From NCBI GenBank assembly GCA_963662175.1, contig OY759214.1, forward strand, positions 104,432,115-104,496,114: a stretch of DNA of 64,000 nt, in the 5' to 3' direction. The position numbers and the translations under genes were made by a program. Below are positions 43,201-55,200 of this stretch, one piece after another (the first letter of the stretch is position 1; every line of letters starts with the position of its first letter). This DNA comes from Aradus depressus (lineage: Eukaryota; Arthropoda; Insecta; Hemiptera; Aradidae). The notes under the pieces are model-generated. The model did not search any database. It was not told the DNA's origin and was given only the letters and a program-made list of their open reading frames with translations.

Positions 43201-46200
43201 ATTAAGATATATCGGGAAAGTCCCATCCGAAGGACGACGTGCTCAAGGTTTTTCGAACCTAAGTGAAATTTTAGCTACCTAGGTTTAGTTACATAACATA
43301 CGACTCATTATCGAGCACCTGACACACAAAAAGGCTCTCAATCATAGCTTAAAGCCCAATCCGAAGGACGACGTGCTCAAATTTATTTTTATCTTCCCGA
43401 TTAAAACATCTGAGCTAAGTGACTTGGCTAGATTTCTAAATGGCGATCCTGAGCTCGGTAGACTCCATATGTGTGATAAAATAAGTTACCGTTTGGTTCC
43501 AACTAAAATTATCAAGGAAGAAATGTGGAATATAAGTGGGCTTTGAGGTACCGTTTTGACATATTTTCTGAAAAACAAATTAATACAGATATGTTGGTAG
43601 ATAGGCAGCATCCAGAAACGAAGATGGTCAACCAAAGAAAGATTCAGATGTATCGGGAAAGTCCCTTCCGAAGGACGACGTGCTCAAATTTATTTTTATC
43701 TTCCCGATTAAAACATCTGACCTAAGTGACTTGGCTAGATTTCTAAATGGCGATCCTGAGCTCGGTAGACTCCATTCTTCAAATTTCTAGCTTTTAAACG
43801 GTTTTTAGATTTAATATTTGTTAAAACTGATGAACAACCCGGATATCTGAATCCTACACAAAAATTGAAATAATAATGTTTTTCGAGAAAAGTCGGGCTA
43901 AATACCATTCTTCAAATTTCCTGCTTTTTAAGGGTTTATGGATTTACTATTTGTTAAAACTGATAGACAGATTAAGATATATCGGGAAAGTCCCATCCGA
44001 AGGACGACGTGCTCAAGGTTTTTCGAACCTAAGTGAAATTTTAGCTACCTAGGTTTAGTTACATAACATACGACTCATTATCGAGCACCTGACATACAAT
44101 CATAGCTTGGAGTCCAATCCGAAGGACGACGTGCTCAAGTTATTTTTAACGTAAATGTAATTTCAACTACCCAGGTTTAGATACATAACATACGACTCAT
44201 TATCGAGTACCTGACATACAAAAAGGCCCTCGATCATAGCTTAAAGCCCAATCCGAAGGACGACGTGCTCAAATTTATTTTTATCTTCCCGATTAAAACA
44301 TCTGAGCTAAGTGACTTGGCTAGATTTCTAAATGGCGATCCTGAGCTCGGTAGACTCCATTCTTCAAATTTCTAGCTTTTAAACGGTTTTTAGATTTAAG
44401 ATAATGTTTGTACCTTTTTCATGAAACATTTCACAATTAAAATCTGAGGCCATGAGATGAACAAACTGTGAGAGGAGTGTTGGGTGATGTCACGTAGTGT
44501 TGGGTGGTGTCACGTAGTGTTGGGTGATGTCACGTAGTGTTGGGTGATGTCACGTACCCTATGTTGAGCAGAACGTTTAAGGATGCTAGGAAATTTGCTA
44601 ATTCAATGTTTTATTTAACGTTTTTGTGAACTTTTGTTTGTTTAAACACGTAAACAAATTGTCTCAAGAAAATTTGGATCAATTCATGGTTGAAGTCTAT
44701 GTTTGAATCAACCTGGTGGTCACAAGCGTTCTCAAGTACGCACTGGCTAGAACGTCCACTGATGCTAAGTATTCACTAGCTGTGGTTTCCGCCGTTGAAT
44801 GGCGCGTACTAGCCATGGTGCCCAGGGGTCCTAAAAACTTACTAGCTGGGATGTCTGCCGTTGAAGGACTATAAGCGTTATTCCGTATGAATAATTGAAA
44901 ATTATAACATCATGAATGTACTATTGAAGAATTGAAATGGATTCGAACGAGAGATATTAGGAGAAAAGTCAAAGTTCCCCGGGCAACGCCGGGTATTACC
45001 TATATAATAATAGTTTTTATTGTTTAAAGGAATCACTCCTGTATACAATTGAGTCAGTGGCCATTACATTTACAATATTAACATTAACATTTCCAAAATT
45101 ATGGATTGATCAGCTGAACAATAATGACATATACAGTAGAACCTCTATGAGTCGAACATCAAGGGAGACGCCAAAAAATTCGAGTTATAGAGTTTTCGAC
45201 TTATGGAGGATTTCGACTTAGGCGGATTTTGATTCGACTTGTAGAGGTTAAAATTCATTCTAACTAATTTTGAGTTAGAGAGGTGAAATAAATAAAAATT
45301 CATAAAGGTAACAAACATATTTATATTTATTATAAACCAACATTATTTCCTTAAAATAAAAAATACGTAGTATTTGTAGGTATTAAAAAAAGTCAATAAT
45401 TTTTTTTTGTTTTAGATAATTGGTAATCCTATTTATTGTATACTTTTCTAAGAAACAATGATGTACATTGTCGGCAAATTCTTAAAGTCGGTAACTTGCC
45501 GATAAATTCATTCTATCGGGAATAGAAATTCATAGACACATAGACTGACAGACTTTTTTTTTAAATTATGAAATAAATAAAATATGAAATTTCGTTGAAA
45601 ACTGCGCCTAGAATTGTTGACCGATTACATAACTTCCCTTATACTTTGTATAGCTGAGGACCTAAAAGTTGATTTTGGCAAATAAATATTTCAAAAACAC
45701 TTTTACCTTAACTTTTTAACTTATACTTGATTTTTTAATTGATCCAATCCAACAAATTTTACATGTTAATAGAGAGCCTTGCCTACAGATTGCCCCATGG
45801 AAACGTTCCGTGCATCTCCTATCTGCTCACATTATATAATTACCTATTTTAAACAACAAAATGGAAAATAAATAGAATGAGAAATTTGAGAATAATAAAG
45901 TTCCCGGAAAAACAGCGGCTAAAAATTGGGGGAAAAAAAAATCTCATTTTAAAAGGGAGCAAAATATGATACACCACTTTCCTTTCAATTAGATGAAAAA
46001 CATGTTTCTGGTAAAAACTTTTCAACCCCCCCCCCCCCCCCCCCCCCCCCCCCGGAAACACTTTAGAATAAAATACATAATACTTATAGGGTTCACTTAA
46101 CGCTTAATGAACATTAAACCAACTGGATACATATCTGAAGTAACCAAGTAAATACAAAGAATCTTCCTGGCATTAGATCGGAAAAAGCAAATAATAAAAG

Positions 46201-49200
46201 AAAACTTATATGAGCAGGCTTTTCTCTTGCAATGCACTTAAATACATATAGCTAGATATTATGACTCCTACCCGGGCTTTAACTACGAGGTCATATCGCC
46301 TACTACCAGAGCGCTCTTTTCGTCACTCTGGTGGACATCTACTATGGGAGTCCTAAATTTTACCTACCCTAAATTTTTATTCACCTAGGGCAGGGTTCTT
46401 TAACGAGTACTTGACATCGTACAGGCTCGGGACCATCGCTTAACGTCCCATCCGAAAGACGGCGTGCTTAAGTTTATTTTACCTCCCAGATAAAATAAAC
46501 CAAGGGCCTCGGTAGGGTTTCGATATATAAATACATAGGTGGATATATATATATATATTTTTAAATTCTTTATTTTGAATAATTACAATCGGTAAATAAC
46601 CATAAGTAAATGGACGTCGGTAAGAAAAGATAATATTACAAAATGAATGTAAACAAAATAAATCAACTATCTACAAAACAATCAAAAAAATGTACAAATA
46701 TATACAAAATTGGTAAATAAATTAATAAAAAAATTATAATAAATAAAAAATTAAATAATACATATAAATGAAATAAATAATTCAGAATAAGTGGCCTATA
46801 GCTTTCAGGTTGTCTGCCATTCCCATTTCTCCAACTTAATGGAAGTAGGGGAGGCCGCGGGGGCGCGAGTGCCTTGCCCCCATAAAACGCTCTTCTACAA
46901 TCATTAGAAGAATATGGATGGCATTGGTAATATTTGTGACCGTTTGCACGATAACTTCTGAACCTGATATTTTTCAAACTTTTAACAAAAAATGTTTTTT
47001 TCTAAAAAAGAAAATCAATTTCTTTAACCAGAAAAATAACAACAACGGAAAGGTTGGAAGTGGGAAGGGGGAGGGAGGTATTTTGAAAAATGCATTTTCG
47101 TTTAGACACTGATTATATAGCCATTGTTTTGTTTCATGTGAGCTTTAAAGTGTTCGTTTTCGTTCGTTAAAAGCTGAGATATGCCGTCCAGATAAATAGC
47201 GCATTAACTCGTAAGCTTCTGTTAGTAAATATTGAGTTTTGCATTTCCCATCTTTATATCTAGCAAATGTGACAGCGAATACGGAGGAAAAAAATACAAA
47301 AAAGTTACGAATACCTACAATGAAAATTCGCTGATCTTACGTAGCATCTGCATAATAATTTATTTTTTTTTTTTTTTACAAATAGCTATTTACAACTGTA
47401 TGAAAATAAACACAACAAGCAAATGTGCTAATAGAGAGATAATGGCTATGTCAAAATGTCAAAAGGGGAGAAATCACGCAGTGGTGACACTTCCTAGTCA
47501 CTGATTTACTCTCATTTGTAACTAATCACTGTCACTGTCACTGCTGCTGCTAAGGAGGTCTCTAGGCCATTGACGAAGTATGGCAGAATGGAGGGCACGG
47601 ACTAGAGGATTATTGTAAGAACTAAGAAGGGAAAATAATTGTTTATACTTGGGTTTAGCGATTTCGGTGACAAAATGAGTGTGAAGAGTATTGTTGGAGA
47701 CGTAATACGGAGCATTGGTTATTTTACGAAGGATTTTGAATTAATAGGATGCGCTGAAGATTGGAAGCCTTGGCAGAGCCCCAGAGTTCGAGTCCGTAAG
47801 TCCATATAGGTTTGAGTACTGCATTGTATATAAGTCGTTTTGATATCAAAGTTAATTTGGATCTTTTGTCTAGTTTTTGTGATTTAACGTTGCTTTATTT
47901 AGCATGGTTATCATCGACAGGCTATCTACAGGTAGACAGGAATATAAATTTTAAGTTCACATCACCGGCGAGGCTGCGATTCCAACACGGGTCTATTTGG
48001 TTTATTGAGAGAACAGTTACCCACTCAACCTACCGAGAGCATCAATTGCACATTACTGCGTCTAAAGAACGAAAGGACATATAAGTCGACGGAAATGTAG
48101 TGAAGAATTTTTTAAGAAGAATAAATAAAAAAAAAAAAAAAGATAAAAGAAGAAAGAAAAATAGAAGTTAAAACAGAAATATAGAGATAAACGGAGTTTG
48201 GAAAGTGAGTGAAGTATGTGAGACAGAAGTGGCCCTTCTTGGAAGCCTCCTGAGTGGTAGAGAGAAGCGATGGACCGCCTCTCGGCCAAATTGAAACTAA
48301 TGATGTCCTTCCTAGAGGAAATCCAGAAATTCACTATAGATGGTCTAAAGTTTTTCTAAATTTACTCAAGTCTAACTTATATAGAGTCCGGTCACGCAGG
48401 CAACGAGTTATTTGAAACTATTTCTTTTCTCCTGTTGTTCCATTCTATCTTAAAAAATATAAAAAAAGTACCAAACTAAAATCAGAAGAAAAAGTTGAGT
48501 TTACCAGCTAGGATGTAGTTCTTGCAATCTAGTTTATGTAGGTCAAACTGGAAGAACATTTAAAAACAGGGTAAAAGAACATATATCAGAAATAGGGTTA
48601 CACACTGACACGACATACAACTCAGTAAAATCAAGTTTCGCGCAACATATCAACGAAAACAAACACCATTTTTATATAAATACAGGTAAAGACAAGGGCC
48701 TAGTCAGGATTTTGAACAGTGGGGGGGGGGGGGGGGGGGGGGGGGGAGGCAAAGTTAGGCTAAAGGGGGGGTATAGACTCCCGGGGAACTAGTCCACAGT
48801 TTCCGTGGTTAGCGCTGCACTTTTTGTTATTAATTTGGGAGGCTCGGACCTCTAGAAGCTCCCCCTGAGTTAACCACTGACAGTAATACTTAAGCTGACT
48901 TTACATGAGCAGCAAATGCACGCTGTGGTTTCTGTGCTTTTAGAATTAAATGACTCAGATCCAATAGCGTGCATTTGCCGCTGCTGCGCTTTCCATTTTT
49001 ACTGCGCATGTAAAATCAGCTTTAAGAGTATGAAGTATAACATAAATGAAGATTTTGAATGAGGAAATGAAATGATTGAATTCATGTATATTTAAATAAA
49101 TATAATATGACTTGTTTTGTACATGTACATTTAAGTAAAGCACAATTTTCGTAATCTTGCTTTCTGCTCTGGCCAGGGGGGGGGGGGGGGGGGCAGGTGC

Positions 49201-52200
49201 AGGTGCCCCCCCCCCCCTCCGCCCCTGGCTACGCCCCTGGGTATAGAATATCTACATTTTTGTGACAAAGGTACATTACTCAACTCACTGGAACAACTAG
49301 AAATAAACAGAGCGCTACAAAAAGGAAATTGTATGAACGATCAGACCAATCTCAAATAATCACCCCTTTTATCGCCAATAATATAATTCTCCAGTCTCCA
49401 TGTATACATACTTCTCAACAAACTGTGTGTTTTTATTCATATATTTATTATTGTCATGGGGGCCATGGTGGCCGTGCGGGCTAGAGCGTAGGGCTTTGGT
49501 CGCATGGTCTCACCATGGTTTGCGGGTTCGAATCCCGTCCGGGAGTGAGTTTTATTGCGTAAATAGAACTCCCTCCCGGGGCTATGGATGTCTTAAATAA
49601 CTATATATAACACAATGACATGGCCAATATGCACCGTACATAAAACCAAAAAAAAAAAAAAAAAAAAAATTATTGTCATCTTTGATTTATTTCATACATG
49701 CATATATTTTTATTTTAATTCAGCACTTACTGTTTCAAAATTTTTCTGTTATTACTAAGATTTCAATTTGAGACGAAATTTTAATTTTATTTACAGGAAG
49801 GACAGGAAAAAACCCAGTGGGCACTGAAAAAGGGGACAGTTTGGATTTTAGTTTGCTTACATTGAGAATTTCTTCAAGCGGTCGATTGGTTTTGGAGGAA
49901 GAGCGAAAAATTAATTTATTAATTAATAAATCAGCCATTCGTTGTCTTAAAATACGGGGGCTTTATCAGCTGTTATGTATTCATTAAATAAATGCGCTTT
50001 CATGCCAAATCACAATCCGCGATAGAGGCGCCGGTAACTGAGACGTAGCATGCTTGCTTATTGAGCTCCAGATCGCCAGTTTCAAACCCGACCAAGGGCC
50101 CTTTCCCCAAAGTTAAAAGCCCGGGCATGAGTCACAACTAACGTAACTAACAATCCTCGATCTATTATGTTATTAATATAAACTACTCAAAAATTAATAG
50201 GGATATGTTCTGAAAATCGGCTCACCGCCATCGAAATTCAACATTTTTTTTGTAATTAAATATTTTAATAATATACATAATATTTTATGAAGAGAAGAAA
50301 TTTTTAAATGAATAGTGGCTCGAATTATAAACAATAATCCCTATACTCTCCTAGTTAGGATTAAGTATGTTTACTTTATCTGTTTGTTTTTAGCGGGAAT
50401 TATTGGGGTTTCCCAAAGTGTGGTTTCTCGTACTTTAAGTCGTCACAGGGAGACTGGGACTGTTGCTCGAAGACCAAGAAGTGGATCCCAAAGGATAACA
50501 ACACCTAGACAAGATCGAAATCTTGTTATTCTGGCAAGAAGAAATTCATTTATGACATCTCGACCTCTTGGTCAACAAATTCAGGGTGTAACTGAGCGTC
50601 CAATATCCGACCAAACGATTCGTAATCGTCTCTGGGAAGTTGGTTTCATATGTACCCCTAAGGCGTCCGGCAATAACAGGACGTCATCGGCAGCAAAGAT
50701 TAGCTTGGTGCCTCAACAGTGTTTCTGATGATACAAACTGGTATGTTGTAATGTTTGCAGATGCATCCAGATTCTGCCGATGTCAAAGCGTGTACAGGGA
50801 GGCAAACCAACGTACCAATCCTCGATATATTGCCCCACTCACAGCTTACGGTGGAGGCGGCGTGATGGTGTGGGCAGGGATTTACTTAGGCGGCCATACA
50901 ACCTTCCACGTAATTGAAGGAACCTTACAGCTCAGCGATATTCGGAATATATTCAAACCACCAAGAATTTGAATGGTCAACATTTTCGATTCTTGGATGA
51001 CAACGCACGCCCACATAAAGGAATAATTGTTTTGGGCACCATGGCTGTTTTGGGAATAAGACATCTCCCCTTGCCTCCACTCCTCCCTTCTCCAGATCTC
51101 AACCCAATCGAGCATATGTGAGATGCACTTCAAAGAAGGCTTTCTGACCGAAACCTTCATCCTCTCTCGCTCCGAGAACTAAAGGATGCTCTACCAGCTC
51201 TTTGGAAACATGATTAACAGTATGCTAGACATTTGCAGGGAGGTAATTACCAATTGAGGACACTTCACCATGTATTAAAAACAATGATTACTTGAAAAAA
51301 AAAATGAATACAATTTTTAAATAATTTTTTTTTGTTTACGACATTTTTTTTGTGTTGTATTTTTTTTAAGTTGTATTTTATTAAAATATTTAATTACAAA
51401 AAGAATTTTGAAATTCGATGGCGGTGAGCAGATTTTCAGAACATGTCCCTATTCATTTTTGAGTAGTTTATATTATTTTTGAGTTGTTTTTCGAATGGCA
51501 CTAAATTGAAAAAAAATAGTTTTAAGATTAATTTCAGATTATAATTTTAGAATATACTAGCAGTACCTAATACCCGGCGTTGCCCGGGGAACTTTGACTT
51601 TTCTCTCAATATCTCCTATAAGGCTATTCAGTTCCTCGACAGTACATTCATGATGTTATAATTTTCAATTATTCATACGGAATAAGGCTTATAGTCCATC
51701 AACTGTAGTAACGCTAGCTTTGGAGCTAAAACTAATTTATTCAAAAAGATTTCTCATTAATCGTTGCAATGGTTTTCGAGTTACAAAGATTGCGTGAGTG
51801 GATGCTGGGATGGACCAGGGGTTGATTAAAAAATAGACCTTAACCTTCCGGTAGATAAAACTTATCTATTCAAAAAGATTCCTCATTAATCATTGCAGTG
51901 GTTTTTGAGTTACAAATGTTGCGTGGGTGGATGCTGGGAAGAACCAGATATTGAGGTACTAATACGCCTATAACCTTCCACAGACGATGATGATGAAAAA
52001 ATTAAAAAAAAAATTAATCAAATCCATCAAGCCGTTCGTGAGTTATAGCGGTACAACGCACAGACATTTTCAGCTTTATATATATGATGTGTCGTCAATT
52101 TTATTTTGAAAATCCCGAAAAAAATGCCCTTATTAAAACATGACGCTTTTTATCCTGATAACAACGTTACATTCTTACATTGTACTATATATCAAGATGC

Positions 52201-55200
52201 TTTGATCAAATCAATCATAACATGAAATATATGCTTGATGATATTGTTAATAACATTAAACATTATTTTTTGTTATCCGTCCAAAATTGTATATTATTTT
52301 TCAATAAACTAGTTCGTTCCGCTTGTTTTTTAAAACTTTTATATCTAGCTCGCACCTAAAAAAATTATCCCAACCCTGGATTAGATGTTATAATATAAGA
52401 ATATATTCTTACACGATGAAAAATTATATACATACTTACAACTGCCAAGAATCAGCGGACATGACTGTCTATCCATGGGGAAGTTGTGCAGCTCCATTGG
52501 ACACTTGGCTTTAATTGTTAATCTAAAATTAATAAAAAATAAATAAATTAATAGAAATTTATAACTAAAACAACTGCTTAAATGAAAACTACAGAGTCAT
52601 CCTAAGTGGTACATCACTATTTGTTGGGGTGTTCAGTCCAACAGGCACATATTTCCGGTGGCGAGGGCGAGGAGTTAGCGTGCTATTCTACTGAACTCAA
52701 GATCGCGGGTTTGAAACCCGGCCGAGGCCCTTAGGTTTTTTATCTGGAAGGCATATAACCTTGAGCACGCCGTCCTTCGTAGTTATAAATGTACACTCAA
52801 TGTCATCGCCATCAGTTAAAAGGTTTCGTTGAGAGAGCCAATTTCAAGTTAAGCTGAAGCTAATTTAATAGGCTTTAAGTTAAGATAAGAGGGGTGATCT
52901 TTATCTCGAGATAATAGGACGTGATGGGTACCTTGAGATCACCTGGTTCAGGGAGATAATGGAGCCTCTTCAAAGTCCCCCAACCTCGGGTGCCAGATCA
53001 AGTTTCTGATTGGATAATCATCAATTAAATCAAGTTTGACATTGGGAAGCATCAAAACATGTTGGCAATTTTCCAAAATTTACATATACTGAACACTGCC
53101 ATTGCAATAGGGTCAATTATGTAACTAGAAAAGGTTAGCAACCTGTAGAGCTTATCCTTTCTGCCCTAATTTAGAGTACATGAAGAGAATAAAACACACT
53201 TTAGAATGAAAATAAATAAAAAATAAACATTTCGTTCAGTACTACTCTTCAATATGATTAATTGCCCAATTATACATTTAAAAAAAGTGATATCCTCCTC
53301 CCTCTTCTCAAAATTATTTAATACTGGCATTACAGGTGTCTACTCTTAAGATTATGCTGTATACAGAGACAAACTGAAATGATTTTGAGAAAGAGAGAGT
53401 CACAAATATTTTTCTTAATTTTTATTATTTTTTAAAAACTACCAATACATAAACTATATTTTAAAGTTAGTTGCTATGAGTTACGATTTAAAAATTAATT
53501 AGGTCTTATAGACATTTACATTTTTCGGGGCGCTATAACTTTTGTCCTATTGACCCTATCTCAAATCTAAGGACTTGTGGCGATTGGAAATTTCATAAGG
53601 AACAATTTCGGTAAGAATTAATTTTGCGATAGGATAACCGTTTTTGGGTAAATCAAAGAAACGTCTAAAAATATGTGTTTCAAAACTGCATTTCATGATG
53701 GTTTTTGGAATGTATCTCAAAAACCGGAGGACCTTTAAAAAATCGTATTTCACATAAATTATGTACTTCACCATTTTCTGCAACTATTACTTGAAAATAT
53801 TCTGATTAGGTCATAAACGTAAGCTGTAACGTAGCAATATAGTTAGGTCCCGGGGGAAAGTGGTCTCAATTTTCGTCTGAACTCGGCCAAAATATAATCA
53901 GACCTTCATAAGTTAGCACATGCGACCTCTTCATTCCAAATTTCAAGTTCATAGCTACAATCGTTTCTACGGTAGAGAGCTCACACTTTTTCAATCCTAC
54001 ACATACGCACAGACAGACAGACATCATTGCGATAATGGTCAAAACGTATTCAGGGAACCTTGAAACGGGAAAATCCCTTGAAACCTCGATCTCGGATTTT
54101 TCCACGATTACAATACTTCCTTACACTATAGGATATGAAAGTTAAAATTGATTTTTGCAATACAGGGCAATAATTCATGTTTAAATGTTTTTGTTTTTTA
54201 AAGAGTGTGGATGGACAGATAAAGATCCGAAAACATTCGGTGATTCTTTGGTCTTCGACCAGAATGTACCTTCTTACATAAGTCTTCCCTACCTCCCAGG
54301 GCAACATCCTTATTTAAAGAACTCGGCATCGCTTATTGACGGTGTCTCACCGACCACTTTTTTTTCTATTAAATTCTGACTTAGTAAGTCTCAACTTGGT
54401 TCCTGAAGAGAGCAAGATGTTTTATATTATGAGGTCTTACCACTTGACGAATAAGACAATATAGTTAACAATGAATTAATCCAACTATAATAATATTAAT
54501 TAAAGGTTTTGTTGGCTGTTGCGTCATCTGTTAAGAGAAATCTGAGCGGAAACAGGGAGACGGCCATATTTCAAAGAGACACTGTAAGACAATTAATCTA
54601 GTTTATTATCATATCACATGGATACATCCTATAACATACATGGTGTCACTTCCCCATAGTTATAAATACATGACATTAGTTATCACTGATTATGGGGGGA
54701 GGGGGGGTTACTTGAAGGGAAGGCAGAAACAGTTATTCAATGTTTCCTCAGTTAGTGGGGAAGGAAGGGAGCGAGTTAATGCGGCTCACCTGATCAGCTT
54801 AACCTCCTTATTCCCGCGCTCTTAACCCACGCTACATGAGTACACAGTTCACTCTCATAAATAATCAGCTGAAAAATAATTAAAGAAGTTTACATATGAG
54901 AAAACTTCGTACAGTTACTTGGTAGGTAGTTTATTTTTTTTAAGTAACGGTTTGGAATGATTAATAGAGTCGACAGTACCTTTTCAATGTAGAAGGAATT
55001 CGAGGTTCTATCGTACAAATGAAAAATTCAAAATTTGGCCAATTCAGTTTTATTTCCATTGTCCAGGGCCTTATAATGACTTGAGTGGATGTGAGTGGTG
55101 AAGCTGTTGTGATTTTTTGTGCAAAACACCTTCACCACACACATCCACTCAAGTCATTATAAGGCCCTGGACCAAGGAAATAAAATTGAATTGGCCAAGT

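Larger units (their letters stand above)
41823..44999 (+). mobile_element. Non-autonomous Helitron H4 (plus strand), composite
   Basis: 5' TCTATATAATAAAAATGATT after an A. Then a ~140-bp repeat array ('ggagggggggttgtgggggt', 41850-42600), the 'ctagctgcggtgccctgcgt' minisatellite (42780-42990), the R2 SINE-derived array (43030-44400), a LINE 5' UTR (44477-44677), more minisatellite (44730-44870), and the 3' segment with hairpin 'ccccgggcaacgccggg' + tattac at about 44999. The final TGCTAG is missing, so the 3' end is broken or variant. Confidence 0.6.
40710..52439. other. Receptor intron 3 (11.7 kb), repeat-filled
   Basis: Contents listed separately: R3 (40800-41150), Helitron-type elements (41325-44999), LINE 5' end (44477-44677), pogo-like end (45134), SINE-A (46259), LINE fragment (47366), Penelope-like fragment (48498-49360) with nested elements, SINE-B, SINE-A and a Tc1-like element (50181-51468), Helitron (51557-52087). 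No further receptor exon recognised. Confidence 0.6.

Noticed and set aside
52690..52730. Possible tRNA gene ('gcgggtttgaaacccggccga')
   Set aside because: It is the box B of SINE-A; there is no foldable cloverleaf, and SINE body follows. The same applies to 'gcgggttcgaatcccgtcc' at 49522 and 40160.
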